Source: Ianthella basta
Lineage: Eukaryota > Porifera > Demospongiae > Verongiida > Ianthellidae
Assembly: GCA_964019415.1 (NCBI GenBank)
Contig: OZ025871.1
Span: 8,431,713-8,495,712 of the forward strand
Direction: 5' to 3'
Length of the DNA: 64,000 nt
The notes under the pieces are model-generated. The model saw nothing but the letters and a program-made list of their open reading frames with translations, had not been told where the DNA came from and searched no databases. Positions within the stretch are counted from its first letter, which is position 1; every line of letters starts with the position of its first letter. Position numbers and translations under genes: made by a program. Positions 1 to 10,148 of the stretch are shown piece by piece.

Positions 1-1525
1 TCGAGTATTATCTTAGTCGAGGAGCCTCCGAACGGAATGTTGCTTTCCGCGTACCCGAACCGGTGCCAGAGCTTTCTGTCAACGCCCTTACCCAGTCTCC
101 AGGTTGCACCTGTTGCGCGCAAGCTGCTTCCGAACAGTATGCAAATTTTTCGGGCGTCTTCGGTGACAGAAGGGAAGCGAACTTCACATTCGCACTGATA
201 ACAACGCAGTGAAAGCGGCTACTACAATGAATACTTCAAATAACCCTAAAATAGGATGGCTGAAGAGCCTTCAAGGTCCTGTTTGACTGGGCTGCAAGTC
301 TTGGCTTTGCTGAATGCGGAAGAAGGAATGGAGGACACCATTTTCCGTGAAGTTCCTCAGAAGGGCACGAGAACGATCGACAACCTTCCTGGAACATAGC
401 TTCAGGCTGCGACCAATTGTTCACCGCCTCTCCAGGCAAGAGAAGGCTGCAGCAGGTGCGAACATGTGGTGTGCTGAATTCGCACGTGCGCTGCCATTTT
501 AATTTCACCACTTGTGACAGCGCACGCAATTTAAATTCCGCGGCTAGTGGGTTTACTAAACCATGCACAGACATCAAATTGATACCAGGCGTTTGTGCAT
601 CAGTCTAACAGCTAGCTAAGCCTGCTTCGCACATTCTCTTGACAGCAAGAAAATGGAATCACTGGTGACACTTAATCGCCCAATAGCGCACTCCTCCCAG
701 TTTTCCAGCCATTGTCTTGTGTATCGAAGAAAAGTGGAGGTAGTGCAGGTCCTTGTCCTGTATAGCCTGTTCTACTGCCCGGTTTGTACTTCGTGCTTCG
801 AACAATTTTATTGATATTGTCCCCGGCATAGTATAGTATAGGATTATAGTATGGCGAAGTACAGTGCTAGTAAAGTCATCCAAAACTAGAAGTATGAGCC
901 AGGCATTAGAACAAGCTATACAAGACAATTTTCTGCACTACTTTAACTTTCCTTTGATACCCAGTAAACCAGCTTGAAAACTGGGAGAAGTGTGCTTTTG
1001 GGCAATTAATTACCACGAGTTAAAACCATTATCTTGCTGCCAAGACAACACAAAGCAGGCTTTTTGAACTACAGCACACTCGCCTGTTATCTGTTCAACG
1101 TGTGTTCTAAGTTAATTGCCATTTGTTCAAGTGTAGGACGAGAAAACGGTTAAAATATCTTGAAAGTCCATTTCCTCGAGAATCCCAATTACCTCGTTCT
1201 GGTTTCCTAACCAAACTAAGTTGCTGCCATTTGTATTATGCGAAACAGCCGTGCAGTGTGGATAGAATCACTAACTCACTTAATTAAGCAATGCTATTAG
1301 ACAAAGGTATGATGTACATTAGAGTGACCCACTGTCAGTGGTGTACATCATCAACAGCATAGACAACACACTGAGTACAAATGATAGAAAGATGTGCTAG
1401 AACAAGGGCAGTATTGTGGTGTGAAGTGTACAGTGAATGTGTGCGTATGATGTACAATACAATGAGCGTGTGTGTACCAAAACAATACTGTGTACCATTC
1501 CCACAGCAACATTGTCAGTGCTCAC
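1..1525. other. No gene recognised; left flank or intron of the NLR gene
   Basis: No open frame here shows a recognisable domain. The last traced NLR exon (1526-1748, minus strand) leaves a phase-1 splice donor, so the gene must continue to lower coordinates, and this stretch is probably intron. It holds a degenerate MITE fragment near 440-555. Nothing else could be supported. Confidence 0.4.
440..555 (-). repeat. Degenerate piggyBac-type MITE fragment
   Basis: Read on the minus strand, this stretch resembles the left part of the MITE at 11477-11974. It has the same order of an ACCCACTAG-like end, a TTTAAATT block, an AAATTAAAATGGC block and a CGCACGTG block. The terminal TTAA is lost here. 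It is a short diverged copy with no coding capacity. Confidence 0.45.
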
Positions 1526-1748
1526 TTGATGAAGAGAAGCGGATGCAGGGGTGGGTGTAACCACGCTCATTAGTGTACCTTCCTGTTGTGAACATGTCTT
1601 TCTCATTAGGTGGTAGTCTTGACAGCATGCGCTTGAGTAGGTGTTTCCTCGTACCCCAGTTATACAGTACAAACTCAGATATGTTGTGCTGCTTTGAAAG
1701 ACCTTTCAATACTGACATGTTAAATCTCACCATCAGTGATTCTGACAC
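1526..1748 (-). CDS. NLR gene 1, LRR-region exon (phase 0 in, phase 1 out)
   Basis: This is a 223-bp minus-strand exon between a TTAG acceptor and a GTGAGC donor. It encodes a leucine-rich helical stretch with the motif SVLKGLSKQHNISEFVLY followed by a Pro/Asp-containing loop, and reads like the edge of an LRR array. A second copy with the same splice sites and very similar protein lies at 58592-58817. This is the last traced exon of the gene, and the phase-1 donor means at least one more exon lies beyond the window or in its first 1.5 kb. The LRR assignment rests on pattern and on linkage to the NACHT exon. Confidence 0.65.
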
Positions 1749-1789
1749 CTAACAATCAAGGGAGGAGCAATGTAAGTCCAATGTAAATG

Positions 1790-2010
1790 GACACACACAC
1801 ACACACACACATCACACACAGTGCAAACTTTTGGTGCATAGTTTTGTCCAAGAACACTAACCAAGTCGACCAATAAAACATATCAATTGACTTAGCCAGT
1901 GTTTTGCAGAACTGCACACGCATATACACATGTGCACACGCACAAGCACACATGCGAATATGTGCGTGCATGCACATGCACAAACACACATGCGAATATG
2001 CGCATGCATG

Positions 2011-2040
<30 letters not shown>
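1790..2040. repeat. (CA)n microsatellites and CA-rich tract
   Basis: Alternating CA runs occur at about 1791-1812 and 2010-2038, joined by degenerate CA/TG-rich DNA. Long Cys/Val or His/Thr reading frames across it come only from the dinucleotide repeat. It lies in the intron between two LRR exons. Confidence 0.9.
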
Positions 2041-2041
<1 letters not shown>

Positions 2042-2278
2042 AGTGGTCAGTTGGTTAATACGTTGGTCTGATGGTACAACTTCCTTGTTCACCATGGCAT
2101 GGGGGAGGAGCTCAGGTTCACCCCACAAAGAAATGAGACAGAAGTAGTGCCACATTATACTAACATACACATACAAACACTAGCTGGCACTCGGACACAC
2201 ACATCACAATTAATCACAAGCCTTGTGCACTAGGCACTTGGTGATTAGTCATTCAAGTGTATGCCACCTCAAACATAC

Positions 2279-2377
2279 ACTAAAACCCATCCCCAGTAGC
2301 AACTTCTCCAGTCTATGCATCTCTGCTAGAGTCTGTTCCATTTCATCCAACTTCAGTTCCGCTTCTCTCACTCCACC
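2279..2377 (-). CDS. NLR gene 1, LRR-region exon (phase 0 to 0)
   Basis: This is a 99-bp exon between a TGTAG acceptor and a GTATGT donor. It encodes a leucine-patterned amphipathic helix containing ELKLDEMEQTLAEMHRLEKL, as expected for the helical side of an NLR-type LRR. The paralogous exon at 59381-59476 has the same boundaries, and its reading frame is also conserved. The intron to the upstream exon is about 2.9 kb here against about 0.57 kb in the paralogue, so the extra DNA here is probably inserted. Confidence 0.6.
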
Positions 2378-5143
2378 CTACACGAAGAAGTAACTCTGGT
2401 CGAAGAACTCTGGTTAGAAACATGCTACAGGTACACCAACACAGCTGCTCACAATGTGCTGAGTTAGCAAAGACACATAAACACAATAATCTGCTCTAGA
2501 GATCAGTGCCACACACCAACCGACTCACTGGCAACAAGGCCACATCTACCTCAAGGGTGGAAAAGTGCTCTCCTGGTCACATAGCTCACTCCAGCACACA
2601 AACATGCATGCAGGGTACGCACAATACATAACAAACAAGGTCTCATAGAGACCATACCCCATGTGTGTGGAGATGTGTAGACCTAGCTGTATAAAATTAT
2701 TATTTTGTCTCTATCTGTATATGGATGCTGACCATCTGCACACTCTTTCCGCATACGGACCCAGGTTGCTGCAAAATACTAGAAAGCACTGCTTTAATAG
2801 CTTCTGCATGATTGTCGCAGTCGTCAATAATATACAGCCTGTTTTTTGTGCGAAACTTTCATGAGCTACACGAGCTCTTGAAAGAGCCTTAATCGTGCAA
2901 ACGGCCCAAAAGGAGTGTCTGGACAAACTGACCCACAAACCAAATGCACAACCCCTGTTGTGCAATCACACATAGGGCAACAATACACAACACATGCACA
3001 GAACACAATGTCATATATACGTACGCAAACATATGCACTAGCTATCACCATCAGCAACTAGGCAGCACCTTTGAATGGACAGCAGTAGGACGGGGCAAAA
3101 ATGGACAGTAGACGTGAATCAAGTGAACAGTAAACAAGCATGTATTAAATGAGAGCACTAAAGTTCAGACCCCTCAGCGATGTGTCGCTGTAAAATTAAA
3201 CTAGGGCATACATTCAAAATGAAAGCAGCCTTGCTGTACACACTAAAACCATGTGGAGTTTCGCACTTTTGCCCACCACATGGCGTCGTGGACTACAGCT
3301 GACCTCGCACTTTGTGCGCACCTTCCTTGCTGTCTAATTATCTGCTACCCGCTGTCCCATTAACACTTCACAGTGCTGATGATTATGCAGCTCTTCAAGC
3401 GTCGCTGAGCCAATTTCTATTGTGCAATTTCGGGCCATATAGCTGTCACCTTGCGCATCTACTGTGATACATTGCGCAATACAGTTCTTCTCCATTTGGT
3501 CCTGTAGAATGGCGGCCAAACATGGCCAGTTACTAGCTCACCAATGCGGCCATTTTAGCACAATTGCCCATATAGTTCTCAAGCAAGTGTTGCATGGAAG
3601 CTGTCAGTGTGAGAATAACATGGAACAGACCAATGCGGACGACTACCGTAATCCTGTGACGCTGAGGGTTACTAAGAGATTCTTGAGACATTAATGTGTA
3701 GACGACTAGTAGGCGTAAAATCCAGTGATTTAGCTCGTATTTCAATCTAGAATGGCCTGTTCATTACAGTGGCCAACTGTAATGAATTGATCTTTCAAAT
3801 TTGCATTACCTTCACTTGATAATAAATGAACACTGTTGTAGGGTGAGTGTCTCCTGGGGAGGCTCTGCTGTAATCATCTCTCATGCACATACCCTTTGAG
3901 GCTGCAATGCACTCACCTTCTTAGTTGACTATTACTGTCAATGCGAGTGAACTGTTTGCTATCAGTGGCCAATATCTAAGCCGTTACATATCTGTATACA
4001 TCTACTACTGAACTACCCCCAAAATGTGAGCTGACCTTACACATGCCACAATACAGAACAACAGATCAGTCATTCCTGGACATGTTGCTATGTTGTAACG
4101 TCCATAATCAAACACTGTCATAATGAAGGCACTAAAGTGCTAAACCCTTGGTGTAATAAGCTTCATAGAAAGTTTCAGTCATACGAATCAAAATGATAAT
4201 TACAATGTATGGTTCTATATTAACCCATTAGGACCCAATTTCGAACTTCACGCTCATGTACTGTGAGCCCAACTTAAAAATGGCAGTTGCATACAAGCCC
4301 CATACATTTGCTTTTCCGTGGCTTTCCTAACTTCCTTTGTGCAAAATGTTGATGTTGGATGTTGCATTCCGTGGTGCTGTTCCTTAGGAAGGCTGCTACG
4401 TGGTACATGGTAGCTTTCTGCCAAAATGGTGTATTACTTCGCAAACAGTTCGGTGCTTCATTGCGCAGCGCAAGAGCGACCAGAAGAGACGACGAGAATC
4501 CAAAATGATGGCCAAATGACTACTAGACGTGCTGTGAAATGCTATTTTTAGAGGTGGCAACCAGTCAGTGTGCAGCAATCTAGCAATTACGACATCATGG
4601 CAAATATTTAGAGCAGCCAACACCTCAAGTTGGATGTGGCATCATTGATGGCTGATATTGCAATCTTATTCAAAACTGTAACACATTCAACACTGAAGAT
4701 CCTTGATGACTTCCAGAATGTGAGTATGAAAATCAAAGTTATGAAAGTGAAGGACCAATTTGAATTTGAGGGAAGAATGAAACAAGTTCTTCAAGGCACG
4801 AAATACCTCACTCAATGGAGGATACCTTCCTTCAGGCAAAAACACCTCTTGGTCCAGCAACCACCAGACGTGCGCTATATAGCTACGTGCAAACACAATG
4901 GCAAAGTGGGCAACTAAAGCAACACGTGGTTGAGAGCAACGTCACATGATTAGAATACGCTGGTTCGCTAGCCAGGGCAAACAAAATAACTGTGTGCTAG
5001 TAGCTTCAAAACGAATTCTGCAACTTTGCGAAGAGGCTGCATGTTATACAAAAAACCTTTGTTTCAATTCAATCTATTGCAGCGCTGAGGCGACCCGTAA
5101 GTCTTCTTGTCTGATTTGCTACTGTATCAAAAAGCTGAAACGT

Positions 5144-5181
<38 letters not shown>

Positions 5182-5290
5182 GTACTGTAACCCTGCGGCG
5201 TATGAGCACCGAGGGTTTAACTTAATAATAGTGATTGGTACAAAAGACTAGAGCATCCCAGCCACAACTGTACGAATGCACACACTGTAC
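2378..5290. other. NLR gene 1 intron, about 2.9 kb
   Basis: No exon recognised. A piggyBac-type MITE end (TTAACCCATTAG) starts near 4221 without a visible partner, and a (CA)n run sits at 5147-5180. A minus-strand frame near 2700-2870 has some protein-like character but no matching splice context; it is listed among the rejected items. The paralogous intron at 59477-60045 is much shorter. Confidence 0.5.
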
Positions 5291-5415
5291 CTCTTGTGGT
5301 GGATGGATATAAGGACACTCCAGTTCTTTAACTTTACTAAAGAAGGACAACCCCTTTTTGAAGACATCCACTGGAACACCCCAAAGTGTAAGATGTTGTA
5401 TACTCTCTTGATCAC
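5291..5415 (-). CDS. NLR gene 1, LRR exon, 125-bp type (phase 1 to 0)
   Basis: This exon lies between a CCAGCAG acceptor and a GTACAG donor. It encodes SIQHLTLWGVPVDVF and FFSKVKELEC, a typical LRR strand-helix pattern. It has exactly the same length (125 bp) and phases as the LRR exon at 6896-7020 and as the paralogue at 60046-60170. Exons of 125 bp (phase 1 to 0) and 202 bp (phase 0 to 1) alternate in this gene, which supports an array built by duplication of an exon pair. Confidence 0.75.
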
Positions 5416-6267
5416 CTGCTGGCACTGGGTAGGGAAACAGTTGTAGAGTTTAACATGTAAATACAATACCTACGCATACATTTTCACATAGATCCCGTTA
5501 CCATGGTAATGGGCGTTCTAAGCGATGTTTCTAAAACTTGCAGACTTTCTCTTGTATTTCGCGTGGGATCTAAATCATTTAGATACCGGGTGTCTAAATC
5601 CCATAGATCCCTGCAGCTGAAGAGAACTGCAGCTGTGATAACAATTGTAGCGCCATAACATACGATACGATGCACAGGTCGCCCGGCTTACTTGTTTCGT
5701 TGATAAATAGGGTACAGCAACAATCCGGCTACAAACCAGAGCCAAGAAATTGGAACTACAGCTGGTTACAAGCTACGCGGGGAACAGGCTTTGGTAGCTA
5801 CGTACACGGCTCTGGGAAACGCTGTGGCTGACATGGCTGACAGTGAGTAAGCTTACGCTTAGCTGACGCGCCGCATCCACTGCCGACCTGTAGGAAACGT
5901 CCACTGCGAGATGAACAACCAAACTGTAGACCCAACGTTTTCTCCGCCATTGTTAGGAGTAGCTAACTACTTCCGGTAGACACGTGATGACGCAAAGACG
6001 AGTACGTAAACTGATTTGCTGCCTGCTCCTTTCCCAATCATTTGGGATCTACAACACTTAAATGCTGACCAATCAAACCAATCAACGTCTCTGAAGATTT
6101 AGACCACTCGGCACTCGGGCGCTTCACGCCCTCGTGCCTCATGCTCTAAATCTCAGAGACACCTCTTGGTCAGCATTTAACTATTACATAGACATCCTCA
6201 CTATTGCCTGTTACACAACTACATCCAACTGAGTCACATAATATGTGACTGACACACACAAACCTAC
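5416..6267. other. NLR gene 1 intron with a hairpin MITE
   Basis: No coding signal. Part of the sequence next to exon 5291-5415 is shared with the paralogous intron around 60235-60290 (a GTTACCATGGTAATGGGC-like block), which shows that introns as well as exons were duplicated. The right end holds the hairpin element at 6058-6180. Confidence 0.6.
6058..6180. mobile_element. Short TTAA-ended hairpin MITE
   Basis: A 123-bp inverted repeat begins TTAAATGCTGACCAA and ends with its reverse complement. The TTAA ends suggest a TTAA-targeting family such as piggyBac or Kolobok. The centre holds a GC-rich stem (GCACTCGGGC ... GCCCTCGTGC), and a similar stem recurs at 23068-23157. It has no coding capacity and would have been mobilised in trans. 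Confidence 0.7.
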
Positions 6268-6469
6268 CATCATCAGGACAATACCAGGACTGTGGGTTAA
6301 GTTTCAGGTACACTTCTGATAATGATATGTTTTGTTTGATTCCAAGGAGAAGGTGATGACAGAACTGCTTGGGTAGAGTCACACTACCACCATTCAGTGT
6401 CATCTTGTTCATGGTCTTGTTTTCTGAGAGTGACCTTTCCATCTCCATCAGGACCTCATGGTCCACTGC
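6268..6469 (-). CDS. NLR gene 1, LRR exon, 202-bp type (phase 0 to 1)
   Basis: This exon lies between a TTCTACAG acceptor and a GTAGGT donor. It encodes a repeat with NKMTLNGGSVTLPKQF and ISLSEVYLKLNPQSW, matching LRR spacing. The phase-0 acceptor joins the phase-0 end of the 6896-7020 exon, and the phase-1 donor joins the phase-1 start of 5291-5415. The paralogous exon at 60695-60897 is 203 bp because of an extra base in a G run, so this copy looks like the functional one. Confidence 0.75.
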
Positions 6470-6895
6470 CTGTAGAATAAGACATCAACAACAGTCCATC
6501 ATGCAGTAGAATGGGGACAAACACCATTTGACAATGTCACTACTGTTTGCTATCATTGGATTATCTAAGCTGTCATTATTATTATTTAATAAATATACCA
6601 AAATTGAGTTGCTGTATTAGGGGATATTTCCCAAGGTTAAAGGCTGAGAGATATGCACCATGCACCAATACATCACATAAATGTGTAGTAGATATGAATG
6701 TGCTTTCTGTCACCATGGTAACCATTGTATTAGAGAGAATTTCGGGCCTGAAACTTTGAGTCCATGGTAATGGTGTATCGTAGCTACGTACATTTCTGTG
6801 CACATCTGCTACTGAAATACTCCCATAATGTGAGGTGACCTTACACATGACTTTGTACATCTGTTGTCATCTAAACATCTCATGTTGATGCTTAC

Positions 6896-7020
6896 CTCAC
6901 ATCTTTGTATGCCCACACACTCAACCTCTGCCACATGTTGCAGACACAGCAACTTCACTATTGTACTGAGAAGAGGTCTCTTCAAGTACACCTTGCCAAA
7001 GTGTCCTTTGAAGACACCAT
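6896..7020 (-). CDS. NLR gene 1, LRR exon, 125-bp type (phase 1 to 0)
   Basis: This exon lies between a TTCCATTCACAG acceptor and a GTAAGC donor. It encodes STIVKLLCLQHVAEVECVGI, a clear leucine-rich strand-helix unit. Length and phases equal those of the exon at 5291-5415. It sits two exons downstream of the NACHT exon on the minus strand, where LRRs are expected in NLR proteins. Confidence 0.75.
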
Positions 7021-7433
7021 CTGTGAATGGAAAACATCGCACGTCATAAACTCAGTGAACTCTAAACATGCCAGACACACTACATATGATAATGACATTC
7101 ATTACCCATCATCACACCACAACAGTGGCTAGCGGCACAGTGTGTCAGAGCTTCTCATGCAGCTAAAGAGCTCTAAACACCAACACCATCTGAAAATCTA
7201 TTTATGCATGTTTCTGTAATACACAACACTGACACTCTCACTAGAACATGAGGATTACCACTCATGTGAGCACCCCACAAGCTCTTAGTTAAAGGAGCTG
7301 TACTACCATTGATACAACTGTATGAATGTGTCTACCTCTTAGGTGGCTATTACTTTAGCTCCATCCCTCCACGGAGTCATACATCCATGCACTTTCTACT
7401 CATGCAGAATGAAAGCTATCACTGATACAGTAC

Positions 7434-7517
7434 CTTTCTGACTGTCATCTGTAGAAGCATTCCTCTCCAGTGATAAGAATCTGTCCAAGGCAACTTCTAC
7501 TTTTCTCCAGTCACTGC
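7434..7517 (-). CDS. NLR gene 1, short linker/LRR-cap exon (phase 1 to 1)
   Basis: This is an 84-bp exon between an ATTATAG acceptor and a GTACTG donor. It encodes DWRKVEVALDRFLSLERN and a polar tail. Its symmetric phase 1-1 boundaries fit between the NACHT exon (phase-1 donor at 8490) and the LRR exon at 6896-7020 (phase-1 acceptor). It probably links NACHT to the LRRs. It is supported by splice signals, phase and an uninterrupted frame, not by a named domain. Confidence 0.55.
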
Positions 7518-7591
7518 CTATAATTACAGCACGGCACAACATACGGTTAGTTCAGTACATGGAGTTGTGAAAATTGAGGCAACATACTGCT

Positions 7592-8256
7592 TTGCAACTA
7601 GCCTTTTTTCCAGGCCGTATTAATTAGTGTGGGGGCGGAAACACGGCCTGGGAACCACTGTTGGTGCATGCGCAAACATTCACCAGCAAAAAAAACTAGT
7701 TTGTAAGTGCTTCAGCTTTAGTTTCTTCTCTTATCTTGCATTAGAGAAAATGTAGGGCAAGGCTGCCTTGCTGCAGATATTCATTTGCACTCGTATACTA
7801 AACTGCTAGGAGGCTAGGGCAGAATGACTCCGCTTACAATAGCAGAGAAATACTATTTTGAATGTGATAGAGAGCCAGACAGCCTTGCATGTAGGCAACA
7901 GTTGGCGTGCAACCTTAACGCGAGCAGTATTAGATCCAAATGACATTAGCGAGACTGCCTTCCTCCCGTCAGTTCCGTGCACAGTGTTTGAAATTCGCTG
8001 GTAAGGCAAATTGAAGCATCGAGCTAACTAACACTAGTAATTTTCCACTCAAACTGGACCGGTTATGATTGCTCTCAGCGTTTCTCTGCTGGCCATTCAT
8101 GGATCACCGACTCTTCTTCACATGGATTTACAGAAACATATACAACGTCTTCTGGTACCCCCAAGTTTTTTGTGGGGGGAACAGTGGTGCCCAGGCCGTC
8201 CTTTCCGCCAATGCACTAATTAACACAGACGGCCTGGGAAAGAGGCTACATTGCAA
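7592..8256. mobile_element. Fold-back MITE, about 665 bp with about 80-bp arms
   Basis: The left arm (from 7592) and the reverse complement of the right arm (ending 8256) match over about 80 bp with some divergence. Both arms include TTGCAA near the end, CCAGGCCGT, TTAATTAGTG, GGCGGAAA and CGGCCTGGG blocks in the same order. There is no coding potential inside. It lies in the intron just 3' of the NACHT exon. Confidence 0.65.
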
Positions 8257-8489
8257 CAAACTGTCATGTAGTGAAATGTTATACATCAGTAGCTTGCTCA
8301 TATACACAGGGCAGCAGTTATTTAATAAGAGATGGAAAATTAAAACTCATGACTTGTAACACACCAGTGAGACAGTGCTTGGTAAACATATCTGTATGAT
8401 ATGCTAGTTTAAATTGAATCCAATTCCACATTCAAATGTACTAAAGTTAGTATCCAAGTAGAACACAATCTGTTAAAATTACTCCTCAC

Positions 8490-10148
8490 CGAGTGGTAGT
8501 TGCAATGTATGCAGTGTCCCATTGGCATAGACTGGCTCCAGCAAGCGATGGATTTCTGCAGAACTTGCACCTTTCTCAATGGTGAGGCGTTTCAATGAAG
8601 GGAGTACAGAGAGACAATAGCCGTAGGCCGTGGAGTCATAAGCCGTCTCAGGCATCACTGTCACCTCTTCTCCTACAATACGTGGCATCAGGCGGCAAAC
8701 CAATGAAATGTCCTGCGTCTCATAGAGGCACTGCATCTGAAAGTCTGTGTGATATAAGTCTAATTTGTTTTGAAGGCGGTCAAAGTGCTGTAATTTAGTC
8801 AATCCACAATAAAAGCGCCACACCTGTGCCATGTGGGGCTCACCGAGATACCTGGCCCAGACCTCACACTGCCTGTCTGCTGTCAGGAGAGACACATAAA
8901 CAGCAGCAAGGAATTCCTGTACAGTCAAGTGGATGAAGAAGAAGCTTTCAATGGCACTCTTCTTGGACTTTGGATCGCATCGAATGGGCCTAGCTGTTAA
9001 AACACCACACCCTCTCTTACGGTCTGAGAAGCGCTCACCCAGGCCCTGGAGATCACTTGAATCAAACACTACTTTTTGCTTTTGAATGCACTTATAAGCG
9101 ATTTCGCCGAGTTTATAGATATCATGGTCTTTTGGAAGATCCATGATGGAATTCAGTTCGGGCAAGTCTTCGCTATACTTTAGTACTTTCACACAGAGGT
9201 AGTCATTGTAGATTTGTGTCAATGTTGGTGGAAGGTCCTCTCTAAATAGAAACACTTGACAAATGATGGACAGAACAACAGGGATTGAACAGAGACCTCT
9301 AATCTGTGGAAAAGCACCAATCTTCCGGACAAGCGTGTCAAGCATATCTGGTCGCCCTTGATCGGTGAAATATTGCTTTGCATAATTCTTAATCTGGTCC
9401 TGAGTGAAACCAAGCACCTCGATATTAACTAGACTAACTTGGGTACGAGCCTTCTGCATTTGGTGGTAGATCTCGCTTGTTACAATGGAGCGAGATGTTA
9501 GAATAACATCACAGTGTCGTAGAAGGGAATCACGGTTGTGTGATAGAAGGTTCACAAGGAAGGAAGACTGTCGAAGGTGAGGGGGAAGCTCATCAAACCC
9601 ATCCAGGATGAAGAGCACACCTCTTCCTAGGTTCTTATATAGTGCCACAGACAATTTCTCAAGCAACGTGCCTTGTGTCATCATTCCTCGGAACAGCTGC
9701 AGAATGTCCACTAATTGGAAATCATTTTTAAAGTGAAGCAAGTCTCGCAATTCAACTAAGATAGCCAAAGTGTAACCGTGGCAACCAGGGGTTTGACAGA
9801 TGTCTTGGCATATTTTCCGAGCCAATGTACTTTTACCAACGCCAGGAGCCCCGCTAATGATTACAAGTTTATGCTCCTTCACTAATCCCGGGATAGCCTC
9901 GCACTCTACCTTACCAGTCTGGTAGGTGTACACATTATCGGCACCTTCCCTCACGGCTTCAACAAACATCTCCTGGGCACGTTGAGCCATTAAATGGAAA
10001 CGAGCAAGGGCTAAGTTAACAAATGGTAAAGCCTGATCTGCAGGGAGCCACTCATCCTCGACAACCTTCATATTTATATAGAACTCCTGAAGGCAATTGG
10101 AAAAGGTCTCTACCTGTTCTCTTTCTCCGCCTCCCCCGCTTTCCTCAA
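8490..10148 (-). CDS. NLR gene 1, NACHT NTPase exon
   Basis: This large exon encodes about 552 residues with the core of a NACHT ATPase: Walker A (GAPGVGKST, about residue 100 of the exon), Walker B with the acidic cluster (LFILDGFDELP), and downstream winged-helix-like and helical segments. In NLR proteins this module binds ATP and drives oligomerisation. The start is a GCAG acceptor at 10148, not the internal methionine at 10071: the frame stays open upstream, and the phase-1 entry matches the phase-1 donor of the CARD exon at 12779. The exon ends at a GTGAGG donor (phase 1). It is intact, without stops. Other NACHT proteins are possible, but the CARD and LRR neighbours argue for an NLR. 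Confidence 0.93.

Noticed and set aside
2700-2870. Minus-strand frame with NRLYIIDDCDNHAEAIKAVL
   Set aside because: It has protein-like character, but I found no acceptor and donor in matching phase, no paralogous exon in NLR copy 2, and no named domain.
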